Of a DNA stretch of 64,000 nucleotides, positions 8,510 to 16,496 are shown in pieces. The stretch is from positions 35,589-99,588 of the forward strand of contig NZ_JAULBL010000002.1 in assembly GCF_030512175.1 (NCBI RefSeq). Reading direction: 5' to 3'. Origin of the DNA: Paeniglutamicibacter sulfureus. Lineage in GTDB: Bacteria; Actinomycetota; Actinomycetes; Actinomycetales; Micrococcaceae. Numbering within the stretch: position 1 is the stretch's first letter; each line of letters starts with the position of its first letter. The notes under the pieces are model-generated. The model was not told the origin of the DNA and searched no databases. It saw only the letters and a program-made list of their open reading frames with translations. The translations under genes and the position numbers were made by a program.

Positions 8510-9166
8510 GTGGATTCGTCAGAAGTTCGTCGCGCCGGTCGGCCGCGCACGTCGGTGCTTGACCGCGAAAGGATCCTCGTCGCGGCCCTTAGGCTGCTCA
8601 ATTCAGTGGGGCCGGAGAAGTTCTCCATGGCAGCGCTCGCCGGCGAGCTTGGGGTCAAGCCGCCCGCGCTCTACCACCACGTCAAGAACAAGCAGGCGCT
8701 GTTGGTGGGGATGCGCGAGGTAGTCAATGAGAGCATTGATGTCAGTGGTTTCGGAAGTTTGTCCTGGCGGGAAGCCGTGGAGCGCTGGGCTCGGTCCTAC
8801 CGGGCCGCATTTTCCGCACACCCAAATGCCATTGCCCTGTTGGCCACCGAGCCCATCACAGGGGCGACTCGAACCTTGGCCATGTATGAATGCGTAGTGC
8901 AGGGATTCCTTGCCGCCGGCTGGGAGGCCTCCGCAGTCATGGGCGACATGGTGGCGTTGGAGTCGTTCATCCTGGGATCCGCGCTTGATGTGGTTGCCCC
9001 GGATGACATGTTCGATCCCGGCGACGCCGCTGCGCAAACCCCGGGGCTGACCGGAGTCCTCGCTGCGCAGTCTGCGCTTGAGGGCTCGCGCGCGAACCAT
9101 TCCTTTGAGGTCGGGCTGGCGATCATGATCGACGGTCTGGCCCGGCGCAATGGAGTAGGCATGTGA
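8510..9166 (+). CDS. TetR/AcrR family transcriptional regulator
   Basis: The product (218 residues) starts with the RRAGRPR basic arm common in TetR proteins, followed by a helix-turn-helix of the form FSMAALAGELGVKPPALYHHVKNK around residues 40-63. The C-terminal part resembles the TetR_C ligand-binding domain. I favour the GTG at 8510, five bases after AAGGGG; a TTG at 8507 is also in frame. It is divergent from the amidohydrolase-permease operon and probably represses it, with the AT-rich palindrome at 8443-8459 as operator. Confidence 0.85.
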   Translation: MDSSEVRRAGRPRTSVLDRERILVAALRLLNSVGPEKFSMAALAGELGVKPPALYHHVKNKQALLVGMREVVNESIDVSGFGSLSWREAVERWARSYRAAFSAHPNAIALLATEPITGATRTLAMYECVVQGFLAAGWEASAVMGDMVALESFILGSALDVVAPDDMFDPGDAAAQTPGLTGVLAAQSALEGSRANHSFEVGLAIMIDGLARRNGVGM

Positions 9167-9198
9167 AGTTGGCATTGGCTTGGTCGATGCCCCATCGA

Positions 9199-9217
9199 AT
9201 AGGATAGGTTTACCTTC
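9199..9217 (+). promoter_or_regulatory. IdeR/DtxR-type iron box
   Basis: ATAGGATAGGTTTACCTTC matches 15 of 19 positions of the DtxR/IdeR consensus TWAGGTTAGSCTWACCTWA by my own alignment. It lies 24 bases before the siderophore-interacting protein gene, so iron-dependent repression by IdeR/DtxR is likely. Confidence 0.6.
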
Positions 9218-9241
9218 CCTAATCCAAGAAAGTGGTAATTA

Positions 9242-10090
9242 GTGAGTACGCAGCGTTCAGCACGTCCGGTTCGGCCCCAGGTAGTCCTCGAGGTTTTGGC
9301 GAGCGAGCGACTGAGTCCCCACATGATGCGACTGACCTTCGGCGGGCCGGGGTTCGTGAACTTCCAGGACAAGGCCGTCTCCGACCGCTACGTCAAGATC
9401 CTCTTTGCCAAGCCCGAACTCGGGCTGGTTCCGCCGTATGACCTCGATGCCCTGCGCGAGCAGCTGGCTCCGGAAGACTTCCCGGTTCGACGCACTTACA
9501 CCCTGCGCCACGTGGATCTCGAGGCCCAGACCGTGCAGATCGACTTCGTCATCCACGGCGACCAAGGCCTGGCCGGGCCCTGGGCGCAAAACGCCAAGAT
9601 CGGTGATCAGATCTGCTTCGCCAGCCCGGGCGGGCTCTACACTCCCGACCCGGCATTCGACCGCCACCTGCTGATCGGCGACGAGACAGCGCTTCCGGCG
9701 ATTTCCGCAGCCGTCGAGGATATGACGCCGGACATGGTGGGCGACATCTACCTTGAGGTGTCCGGTCCCGAGGACGAGGTTCAGCTGGATGTGCCCGCCG
9801 GGGTCAACCTCCACTGGTTGCACCGCGGCGGCTACTTCACCCCGGAGAACACCAAGCTCGAGGAAACCGTGCGCAACTCCGACTGGCACGAGGGGACCGT
9901 GCAGGTCTTCGCCCACGGCGAGCGTGAGACCATGAAGTCGCTGCGTGCCTACCTCAACGGGGAGCGAGGGGTGGACCGCAAGGCCATGTCGCTCTCCGCC
10001 TACTGGGCCTACGGGCGTGCTGAGGACGAATTCCAGGCCGAAAAGAAGACGCCCATCGGGCAGATCTACCCCGAGGCGATGAACGCCTAG
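9242..10090 (+). CDS. Siderophore-interacting protein (FAD-dependent ferric-siderophore reductase)
   Basis: The protein of 282 residues has the SIP family layout: an FAD-binding barrel with the PVRRTYTLRHVD motif (residues about 80-90), the FVIHGDQGLAGPWA strand-loop, then a C-terminal NAD(P)H-binding part with LIGDETALPAI and a FAHGERETMK segment. These enzymes reduce ferric siderophores in the cytosol to release iron. The start is GTG at 9242. A DtxR/IdeR-like box lies just upstream, which fits induction under iron limitation. No siderophore transporter is nearby. Confidence 0.9.
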   Translation: MSTQRSARPVRPQVVLEVLASERLSPHMMRLTFGGPGFVNFQDKAVSDRYVKILFAKPELGLVPPYDLDALREQLAPEDFPVRRTYTLRHVDLEAQTVQIDFVIHGDQGLAGPWAQNAKIGDQICFASPGGLYTPDPAFDRHLLIGDETALPAISAAVEDMTPDMVGDIYLEVSGPEDEVQLDVPAGVNLHWLHRGGYFTPENTKLEETVRNSDWHEGTVQVFAHGERETMKSLRAYLNGERGVDRKAMSLSAYWAYGRAEDEFQAEKKTPIGQIYPEAMNA

Positions 10091-11007
10091 CCAGGTTGCA
10101 GGCCGGGGCGACCCCTGTTGTCCGAGGCTCCGGGCTTGGGTGAATCGGTCGACACCGGTGCCAATGGGTCCGAGGCCCACAGGTGGACCATGGCGTAGGA
10201 CCGGTATGGCGCCCAGGATTCCGCCAATCTGGATGCCTCGCGTTCAGTGATCCTGTTGAGGGCTCGCCTCGCAACCAGGTCGCCGGGCACGAATGCATCC
10301 GGATCGCTGCGGCCGCGCATCTGCAGGTAGTCGGCCGTCCAAGGGCCGACGCCGCGCAGTGCCAGAAGTTCGGCGCGTTCCAACGGGATCCCCGCGGTAC
10401 CGGAAAAATTCTTGGCGTCGAAGCTTTCCGCCATGGCGAACAAGGTGGCCGCGCGGGACTTGGTGAGGCCGATGGTTTCACGCAGCATGTCAACTCCGTG
10501 CTCGACCACCGCAGCCGGGGTGGGGAAGAGGCGAAGGCCGTCTGGCCCGTCGTTGCCGTAGGCGCCGACGAACCGTCCGCCAAAGGTCCGGCCCGCCGCC
10601 AGGGACACCTGCTGGCCAAGAATGGTGGTGGCTGCGGCCTCGAAGCCGTTGAGGTATCCAATCAGGCGCAGCCATGGCCGGGACCGGACCAGGGGGCCGA
10701 GCAACGGGTCGCGGGCGAAATGCCCTTGCATGGGTGCGAGGTCCGAATCCAGGTCAAGCCACGCTCGAACCACGACCTCCAGCTCGTCAAGGCCCCGGGC
10801 GTCGGCCTCGGCGCAGGAAAGTCCGACCCCGTCCTCGGCAAACTCCAGCCGGACAGACTTCGGCCCCGAAGCCGTCGAAACCGCCCGGGTGTGCCGCAAG
10901 GCGTCGGGTTCGTGGATGTCGAGCGTGGGAATCGAATGGATGCCGAGAGTGCGCATCATGTGCCCGGGGTCCAGCAAGCCGTTGGATTTCAGGAGGCGCG
11001 AGCTCAT
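10087..11007 (-). CDS. DNA-3-methyladenine glycosylase II (AlkA-like, HhH-GPD)
   Basis: The protein of 306 residues ends in a HhH-GPD glycosylase domain. The helix-hairpin-helix reads LLALRGVGPWTADYL and is followed by the conserved aspartate in AFVPGDL, the catalytic residue of this superfamily. It would excise alkylated purines in base-excision repair. Its ATG overlaps the stop of the tag gene by four bases, so two glycosylases of unrelated folds but overlapping substrates form one operon. The 3' end overlaps the convergent siderophore-reductase stop by four bases. No Ada-type methyltransferase domain is fused. Confidence 0.88.
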   Translation of the reverse strand: MSSRLLKSNGLLDPGHMMRTLGIHSIPTLDIHEPDALRHTRAVSTASGPKSVRLEFAEDGVGLSCAEADARGLDELEVVVRAWLDLDSDLAPMQGHFARDPLLGPLVRSRPWLRLIGYLNGFEAAATTILGQQVSLAAGRTFGGRFVGAYGNDGPDGLRLFPTPAAVVEHGVDMLRETIGLTKSRAATLFAMAESFDAKNFSGTAGIPLERAELLALRGVGPWTADYLQMRGRSDPDAFVPGDLVARRALNRITEREASRLAESWAPYRSYAMVHLWASDPLAPVSTDSPKPGASDNRGRPGLQPG

Positions 11008-11600
11008 GCCGTCCAGATGCCCGAGGTGCCGCGGCGATGGGATCCCAACAAATGGGTGTCCACGATGCCCAATGCCTCCATGAGCGCAAACATGGTCGTG
11101 GGTCCCACGAAGGCGAAGCCGCGCTTCTTCAGCGCCTTTGACATCGCCACGGATTCGGGGCTGGTGGTGGGGATGTCCTCGAGCGCGTTCGGTGCCGGGG
11201 TGGAATCGGGCTGGAACGACCAGATGAAGTCGGCCAGGCCGCCGTCCTCGCGCAGTGCGATGGTGGCCTTCGCGTTTTTGATGGTCGCCAGGATCTTGGC
11301 GCGGTTGCGGATGATCCCGGCGTTGCCCAGCAGCTCTTCGACCTTCGCATCGCCGAAGCCCTCGATGACCTCGGGGTCGAACCCGGCGAAGGCCTCGCGG
11401 AAATTCTCGCGCTTGCGCAGGATGGTGGCCCAGGACAGCCCGGCTTGGAACGCCTCGAGGCTCAGCCGCTCAAAGACGCCGTGCTCATCACGCACCGGCA
11501 TTCCCCACTCGGTGTCGTAATAGGTGCGCATCATCGGGTCAGTCGCCGCCCAGGACGGTCGGGCGAGGCTGTCTTCGCCAATGATTATTCCGGTGCTCAT
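11004..11600 (-). CDS. tag: DNA-3-methyladenine glycosylase I (Tag-like), zinc ligands missing
   Basis: This 198-residue protein aligns with E. coli Tag: YYDTEWGMPV, SLEAFQAGLSW, LRKRENFREAF, AGIIRNRAKI, and KALKKRGFAFVGP. It removes 3-methyladenine from DNA. The start is the ATG at 11600 (MSTGIII). In E. coli Tag a structural zinc is bound by Cys4, His17, His175 and Cys179; at the matching places here I read Ser/Pro, Tyr (YYDTEWG), His, and Ser, so three of four ligands are absent. The enzyme may therefore be zinc-free. It is the first gene of a tag-alkA operon. Confidence 0.88.
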   Translation of the reverse strand: MSTGIIIGEDSLARPSWAATDPMMRTYYDTEWGMPVRDEHGVFERLSLEAFQAGLSWATILRKRENFREAFAGFDPEVIEGFGDAKVEELLGNAGIIRNRAKILATIKNAKATIALREDGGLADFIWSFQPDSTPAPNALEDIPTTSPESVAMSKALKKRGFAFVGPTTMFALMEALGIVDTHLLGSHRRGTSGIWTA

Positions 11601-11654
11601 GTTCCAATCCTGCCACGGCTCTTCCTCGTTGGCTTTATCGCCACAAATCGCTAT

Positions 11655-11672
11655 CATCGTAATATGACGATG
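11655..11672. promoter_or_regulatory. Inverted repeat over the ArsR start, probable operator
   Basis: CATCGT-AATATG-ACGATG is a perfect 6-bp inverted repeat spanning the ATG at 11664. A TATCAT at 11653-11658 could be a -10 box for a leaderless transcript. A repressor bound here would block both polymerase and start site. Confidence 0.5.
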
Positions 11673-12062
11673 CTAGCTCGAGCGGACCACGAACGCCAGG
11701 ACGCCCTTGAAAGCCATGCAGCAGCAGCGGCCCTTTTCCATGGACTGGCCGACCCCACTCGGCTGATGATCCTGGCGCACCTGCGCACCGGGGAGCACAA
11801 GGTCAAGGAACTCACCGAGCACCTGGGCCTGGCCCAAAGCACCGTGAGCGCCCACCTTTCCTGCCTCCGCGACTGCGGCCTGGTGACCTCGCGGGCACAG
11901 GGTCGGGCCAGCATGTTCTCGCTGGCAAACCCGCAGCTGTTGCTGGAGTTGCTTGGCGATGCGAACCATTACATCGGCATCAGCGAAGACCACGAACTGG
12001 ACACGCACGACTTCACCGCGGTTCATGATCCTTCCCGGGCGCAGGAAGGCGTCCGCCAATGA
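11664..12062 (+). CDS. ArsR/SmtB family metal-sensing repressor
   Basis: The product has 132 residues. The winged helix spans the ALFHGLADPTRLMIL helix and the recognition helix TEHLGLAQSTVSAHLSCL, with CGLV after it. The C-terminal tail holds several His and Asp residues (DHELDTHDFTAVHD), which could form a metal site like the alpha-5 sites of zinc, cobalt or nickel sensors in this family. Its stop overlaps the CDF exporter start (ATGA). By family logic it represses this operon until metal is bound. I chose the ATG at 11664 because the promoter elements leave no room for the longer in-frame starts. Confidence 0.88.
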   Translation: MTMLARADHERQDALESHAAAAALFHGLADPTRLMILAHLRTGEHKVKELTEHLGLAQSTVSAHLSCLRDCGLVTSRAQGRASMFSLANPQLLLELLGDANHYIGISEDHELDTHDFTAVHDPSRAQEGVRQ

Positions 12063-12973
12063 GCCACGACCACGACCACGGTTCGGCCACCACCAACCGC
12101 AAGAAGCTGGCCTGGGCCTTTGGCATCACCGCGACGATCCTCATCGCCGAGGTGATCGGAGCATTTCTCACCAACTCGTTGGCGCTACTCGTTGATGCCG
12201 CACACATGCTCACCGATTCCACCGGTCTGCTGCTGGCACTGACCGCGGCCACGCTGGTCATGCGAAAGCCCACCGCCAAGCGCACCTGGGGATTCCGCCG
12301 GGCGGAAGTGCTCTCCGCGACCCTCCAGTCGGCCTTGCTGCTCGGTGTGGGTGTCTATGCGCTGATCGACGGCGTTCGTCGCCTTTTTGAGCCGACGGAA
12401 ATCTCCGGCGGCGGTCTGCTGGTTTTTGGCATCATCGGCCTGCTTGGCAATGTCGCCTCGATGCTGATCCTGGCTTCCGGCAAGGACGACAACCTGAACA
12501 TGAGGGCCGCCTTCCTGGAAGTCGTCAACGACGCCCTGGGATCCGTTGCCGTGATCATCTCCGCGATCGTCATCTCCATGACTGGTTGGATGCAGGCGGA
12601 CTCGATCGCCGCCATGTTGATAGCAGCGCTGATCATCCCGCGTGCGTTGAAGCTGCTGGGGGAGACCACGCACATCCTGCTGGAATCCACCCCCAAGGGC
12701 CTTGACCTCGAAGACGTCCGCGCCCATCTGGTCGCACACCCGTTGGTGTTGGCGGTCCACGACCTGCACGCCAGCCAGATTGCCACGAACCTACCGATTC
12801 TTTCCGCCCACGTCGTGGTGGAGGACGAGGCATTCCACACCGGCGCCGCGGCAACCCTGCTGGGTGAATTGCAGTCGTGCGTCGCCGAGCACTTCGAGGT
12901 GAGCATCGAGCATTCGACCTTCCAGATCGAGTCACACAGCCACCAGGCCCCGGAGCACGAGCGGCACGACTAG
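12059..12973 (+). CDS. Cation diffusion facilitator (CzcD/ZitB-like) metal exporter
   Basis: The protein of 304 residues has six predicted membrane helices, a His-rich N-terminus (HDHDHG), and a His-rich tail, as in zinc CDF exporters. The helix-2 metal motif is HMLTD (HxxxD). The helix-5 motif reads EVVND, an acidic residue replacing the common His of HxxxD, followed by ALGSVAV. It would export Zn2+, Co2+ or a similar ion in exchange for protons. It is translationally coupled to the ArsR repressor, and a strong terminator follows. Exact metal specificity cannot be set from sequence. Confidence 0.88.
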   Translation: MSHDHDHGSATTNRKKLAWAFGITATILIAEVIGAFLTNSLALLVDAAHMLTDSTGLLLALTAATLVMRKPTAKRTWGFRRAEVLSATLQSALLLGVGVYALIDGVRRLFEPTEISGGGLLVFGIIGLLGNVASMLILASGKDDNLNMRAAFLEVVNDALGSVAVIISAIVISMTGWMQADSIAAMLIAALIIPRALKLLGETTHILLESTPKGLDLEDVRAHLVAHPLVLAVHDLHASQIATNLPILSAHVVVEDEAFHTGAAATLLGELQSCVAEHFEVSIEHSTFQIESHSHQAPEHERHD

Positions 12974-13016
12974 GTGATACGCACCTGACGCATGTGGGGA
13001 TTTTCGGTATTGCGTG

Positions 13017-13065
13017 AAGCGCCCGTGGTCTAGTTTTTGAAACTGGACCACGGGCGCTTTGTTTT
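13017..13065 (+). terminator. Rho-independent terminator after the ArsR-CDF operon
   Basis: A 14-bp perfect stem, AAGCGCCCGTGGTC (13017-13030) with its complement at 13046-13059, is extended by A/T pairs in the loop and followed by TTGTTTT. It lies 44 bases after the CDF stop. Confidence 0.85.
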
Positions 13066-13147
13066 GCCGGCACGTTGCTCGACGGCCCACGGACGAGATT
13101 CCTCGGATCGGTTTGCCTCATGACGGTGGGGTGTTGCGCTCTCGTTG

Positions 13148-13171
13148 AACTTTACCTTCGGAAATAAAGTT
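13148..13171. promoter_or_regulatory. Inverted repeat upstream of the amine operon
   Basis: AACTTTA (13148-13154) and TAAAGTT (13165-13171) form perfect 7-bp arms around a 10-base spacer, in the 384-base gap between the terminator and the amine permease. It could be an operator for the cluster's GntR protein. I see no gene in this gap. Confidence 0.35.
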
Positions 13172-13329
13172 TAAAAGGCCATTCGCATCGCGGGGAAGGC
13201 TGGTGCGATCGTCTTATTTTCTGCATGAAGTTAGGCTTTTCGCCCCGAGGCTGGTGATGTTTGGGGCGAATTGGCCATATTTGGCCATCGATGTCGGCTT
13301 GGCCCGCTGTGGAAATGTTTTCGGAGGCC

Positions 13330-13358
13330 TTGCGCACTAAATCATTCACAGATACAGT
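13330..13358 (+). promoter_or_regulatory. Putative promoter of the amine-catabolic operon
   Basis: TTGCGC at 13330 and TACAGT at 13353 are separated by 17 bases, a reasonable sigma-70-type promoter. It would give a leader of about 85 bases before the GTG start at 13450, which is preceded by AAGGAG. Confidence 0.4.
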
Positions 13359-13377
13359 TTTTATTTATCAGAGGCCG

Positions 13378-13393
13378 CGTGATGTGAATCACA
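13378..13393. promoter_or_regulatory. CRP/GlxR-like box
   Basis: CGTGATGTGAATCACA matches the GTGA-N6-TCAC core of CRP-family sites, including actinobacterial GlxR/Crp, with one mismatch to TGTGA-N6-TCACA. It lies downstream of the putative -10, so binding there would more likely repress than activate. Confidence 0.45.
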
Positions 13394-13449
13394 AGGGTGC
13401 GTGGCTCTGTTCACTCGACCCAACCACCGAAATCCAACAAGGAGACGTC

Positions 13450-14967
13450 GTGTCCATAGAGTCACGTAAAGTACCTGAGGCCTCATCGCATGTGCATGAC
13501 GAGGACGCCGCTCACCTGGCATCTCTCGGCTACGAGTATGAAGCCCAGTTCAAGCGAGAAATGACGTTCTGGGGGAACGTCTCGCTGGGGTTCACTTACT
13601 TATCGCCCGTGGTGGGAATTTATTCTCTCTTTGCGATCGCATTGGGCACCGCGGGGCCCCCGATGTTTTGGTCATTGCTCATAGTTGGAGCCGGGCAGAT
13701 GTTCGTCGCCATGGTCTTTGGTGAAATCGTGTCGAACTACCCGGTGGCCGGCGGAGTCTACCCGTGGTCGCGACGGCTGTGGGGCCGCAAGTGGGGTTGG
13801 ATGAATGGCTGGGTTTACCTTGTCGCGCTTCTGACGACGATCGCCTCCGTGGCTTACGGTGCGGGCCCGTATCTTGCGGCCTTCCTCGGAATGGAAAGCA
13901 GTGTCGACGCGACCATCGTGGCGGCCTTGGTCATTATCGCGCTGGCAACCTGCCTCAACCTGCTCGGCACCGGCGTATTGAACAAGGTTGCCATGCTCGG
14001 CTTGATCGCAGAACTCGGCGGTGCCGTCGTCGTGGGCCTCTGGTTGATTATCGGACACCGCAACCATGACCTAGGCGTACTCTTTGAAACCTTCGGCGCC
14101 GGTGAGGGGTCCGACTACTTCGTGGCCTTCGCGGCAGCAGGATTGATAGGCATCTTCCAGTACTACGGCTTTGAGGCCTGCGGCGACGTTGCGGAAGAAG
14201 TCCCGAACCCAGGTCGCACCATCCCCAAGGCCATGCGCATGACAATTTACATTGGGGGAGCGGCAGCGATGTTTGTCTGTCTCTCGCTCATCCTCGCCGT
14301 CCCCGACTTCGGTGCAGTGATTTCAGGTGCCGACTCCGACCCGCTCGTGGGCGTTCTGATGGCGGCATTTGGCCCTGTTGGATACAAGGTCGTGCTCGGG
14401 GTGGTGTTGGTTTCCTTCGTCTCATGCGTCTTGAGCCTCCAGGCTGCTGCGAGCCGTCTGACCTACTCCATGGCCCGGGACGGAATCCTGCCATGCAGTT
14501 CCCTGCTGAGCCGATTCAGCGATCGCCGCCACGTACCTCCGTATGCGCTGCTGATCGCCGGTGTGTTTCCCGCGCTGGTCGTGATCGGTTCCAAGATTTC
14601 CGAAGATGCGCTGGTCGCCATCATCTCCTTCGCGGCCATGGGAATGTACCTGGGATTCCAAATGGTCGTGCTTGCCTCACTGCGGGCCAGGCTCAAGGGC
14701 TGGAAGCCTGCAGGCAAGTACCAGCTAGGTCGCTGGGGCGTTCCGGTCAATGTGATGGCCCTACTGTGGGGCGTACTGGGCATGATCAACATGGCCTGGC
14801 CGCGGACACCGGAAGCCGGATGGTTCGCCAACTACATCGTCTTGATTTCCTCGATCTTCGTCCTTGGAATCGGGGGGCTGTATCTGGCGCTTCGCAAGCC
14901 CCACCTCAAGGGAGACGCCCCCGCCGCGGATGCCTGCAGCGCTCCCGCAACAGTCGGCGGAAGCTAA
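13450..14967 (+). CDS. APC-superfamily amine/amino acid permease
   Basis: The protein of 505 residues has roughly twelve membrane helices; the N-terminus is cytosolic and polar, and the first helices contain WGNVSLGFTYLSPVVGIYSL, typical of APC transporters. The GTG at 13450, five bases after AAGGAGAC, is the best start; longer in-frame starts have no ribosome site. It is the first gene of the operon encoding the P450 system and glutamine-synthetase-like ligase, so its cargo is most likely the amine those enzymes degrade. The family spans amino acids, polyamines and ethanolamine; the exact substrate is not readable. Confidence 0.87.
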   Translation: MSIESRKVPEASSHVHDEDAAHLASLGYEYEAQFKREMTFWGNVSLGFTYLSPVVGIYSLFAIALGTAGPPMFWSLLIVGAGQMFVAMVFGEIVSNYPVAGGVYPWSRRLWGRKWGWMNGWVYLVALLTTIASVAYGAGPYLAAFLGMESSVDATIVAALVIIALATCLNLLGTGVLNKVAMLGLIAELGGAVVVGLWLIIGHRNHDLGVLFETFGAGEGSDYFVAFAAAGLIGIFQYYGFEACGDVAEEVPNPGRTIPKAMRMTIYIGGAAAMFVCLSLILAVPDFGAVISGADSDPLVGVLMAAFGPVGYKVVLGVVLVSFVSCVLSLQAAASRLTYSMARDGILPCSSLLSRFSDRRHVPPYALLIAGVFPALVVIGSKISEDALVAIISFAAMGMYLGFQMVVLASLRARLKGWKPAGKYQLGRWGVPVNVMALLWGVLGMINMAWPRTPEAGWFANYIVLISSIFVLGIGGLYLALRKPHLKGDAPAADACSAPATVGGS

Positions 14968-15038
14968 AAGCGCGAAGCCACGATCAACCGTTGGGCGACC
15001 GCCCAAGAAGTCCAGTACCACCACGAAAGGATCGCACC

Positions 15039-16250
15039 ATGAGTGTCGAAACCGCCCCGAACCAACTCAACGTCCCCTATCTCGACATCTCGGATCCGAG
15101 CTTCGCCATGCAGTCCGAAGAGCTCCGCAATGCCCGCGAGGCCAGCTGGTATGCAAAGACCAACTACGGCATCGCCGTGTTGCGCTACGACGAAGTCAGC
15201 AAGCTGCTCAAGAGCCCCAAGCTCATCCAGGGCAGTGCCAAGTGGCCCGCCCACAACGGAGTGCATGGCGGACTGTTCTTTGACTGGTGGACCAAGAATC
15301 TGCTCGTGTTGGAGGGCGAGGACCACCACCGGATCCGGCGTTTGCTCAACCCGGCCTTTTCCCCGCGGCTGATCAAGGACCTGGTTCCACGCTTTCAGGC
15401 GCTGGCTAACGAACTCATTGACGAATTCATTGACAGCGGCTCCTGCGAGTTCATCGGAGATTTCGCCGAACCGTATGCCACCCGCGTGCTGACCATCTTG
15501 TTGGGCATTCCGGAAAGCGAATGGCCGACCATTGCCCGGCTTGCCTCCACCATAGGTCTGGCACTTGGCGTCACCTTCAAACAGGACCTGGACAAGGTCG
15601 ACGCGGCGGTGGCCGAGTTGTACGCCTACGCCGAAGACCTCATCAAGGACCGCCAAGCAAACCCGGGCGAGGATTTTGTCTCCCGGCTGGTCCTGGCCAG
15701 CCGGGACGGCGACAAGCTTAACGACGAGGAACTGCGCAACGCACTGGTGCTGCTGATTTTCGGGGGCATGGACACCACCCGCAACCAGCTAGGGCTGGCC
15801 ATGCAATCCTTCATGCGCAACCCGGAGCAGTGGGAATTGTTGTCGGCGCGGCCGGAGCTCGGCGCCAAGGCCGTCGAAGAGGTCATGCGCATCAACCCAA
15901 CCGTCACCTGGGTAACCCGCGAGGCAGTCGAGGACTTCACCTATCAGGGACTTGAAATCGCCGCCGGCACCACCGTGCACCTATTCACCCAGGCTTCCGG
16001 CACCGATCCGCTCGCGTTCCCCAACCCCGAACTGGACCTGCTTGGTGAGCACCCCGCCCACTACGGGTTCGGCGGCGGAGTACACCACTGCCTCGGTCAC
16101 TTCGTGGCCCGTGCCGACATGAGCGAGGCACTTCCGTTGTTGGCCAGCCGCCTCGGCAACCCGCACCTGACTGGCGGGGACGAGTGGCTGCCCGACTCGG
16201 GCAACACCGGTCCGATTCGGCTACCCATCGGTTTCACCAAGCGCAACTAG
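15039..16250 (+). CDS. Cytochrome P450, probably CYP151-like cyclic-amine hydroxylase
   Basis: The protein has 403 residues, a normal length for a soluble bacterial P450. The heme-binding motif is FGGGVHHCLG with Cys351 as thiolate ligand, the I-helix carries GGMDTT near residue 243, and the K-helix ExxR is EEVMR. Ferredoxin, ferredoxin reductase and a glutamine-synthetase-like gene follow directly. From memory, the same set accompanies the CYP151 enzymes that open piperidine, pyrrolidine and morpholine in mycobacteria (pip and mor genes), so hydroxylation of a secondary or cyclic amine next to nitrogen is my best guess. The P450 assignment is certain; the subfamily and substrate are inferred from context. 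Confidence 0.93.
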   Translation: MSVETAPNQLNVPYLDISDPSFAMQSEELRNAREASWYAKTNYGIAVLRYDEVSKLLKSPKLIQGSAKWPAHNGVHGGLFFDWWTKNLLVLEGEDHHRIRRLLNPAFSPRLIKDLVPRFQALANELIDEFIDSGSCEFIGDFAEPYATRVLTILLGIPESEWPTIARLASTIGLALGVTFKQDLDKVDAAVAELYAYAEDLIKDRQANPGEDFVSRLVLASRDGDKLNDEELRNALVLLIFGGMDTTRNQLGLAMQSFMRNPEQWELLSARPELGAKAVEEVMRINPTVTWVTREAVEDFTYQGLEIAAGTTVHLFTQASGTDPLAFPNPELDLLGEHPAHYGFGGGVHHCLGHFVARADMSEALPLLASRLGNPHLTGGDEWLPDSGNTGPIRLPIGFTKRN

Positions 16251-16302
16251 GCTCCACGCGCCTCCCCACCTCACCACCAGCAGCAAGGAAACGAGCTCCA
16301 CC

Positions 16303-16494
16303 ATGGCACAAATCACCGTTGACCGTAAACTATGCGACAACCATGGCCAGTGCGCCATCGCAGCCCCGAAAGTCTTCACGATGAACGACGAAGGCATCCT
16401 CGAATTCGAGGAGTCCTTCGATGACGCATTGCTGGACGAGGTCGAGGAAGCCATCGATGTGTGTCCCGTCCAAGCCATCTTCGTGCAGGACTAA
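16303..16494 (+). CDS. P450-associated ferredoxin ([3Fe-4S] type)
   Basis: This 63-residue protein has three cysteines at the cluster positions: CDNHGQC (Cys11, Cys17) and a CP near residue 49. A His stands where the second cysteine of a [4Fe-4S] ferredoxin would be, as in many [3Fe-4S] or Cys3His ferredoxins that serve actinobacterial P450s. The rest is acidic, which suits docking. It lies between the P450 and the reductase and would pass electrons from one to the other. Confidence 0.9.
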   Translation: MAQITVDRKLCDNHGQCAIAAPKVFTMNDEGILEFEESFDDALLDEVEEAIDVCPVQAIFVQD

Positions 16495-16496
16495 CG

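Noticed and set aside
14424..15038. Long in-frame N-terminal extension of the P450
   Set aside because: It overlaps the permease gene and has no P450 similarity; the ATG at 15039 starts a normal-length P450.
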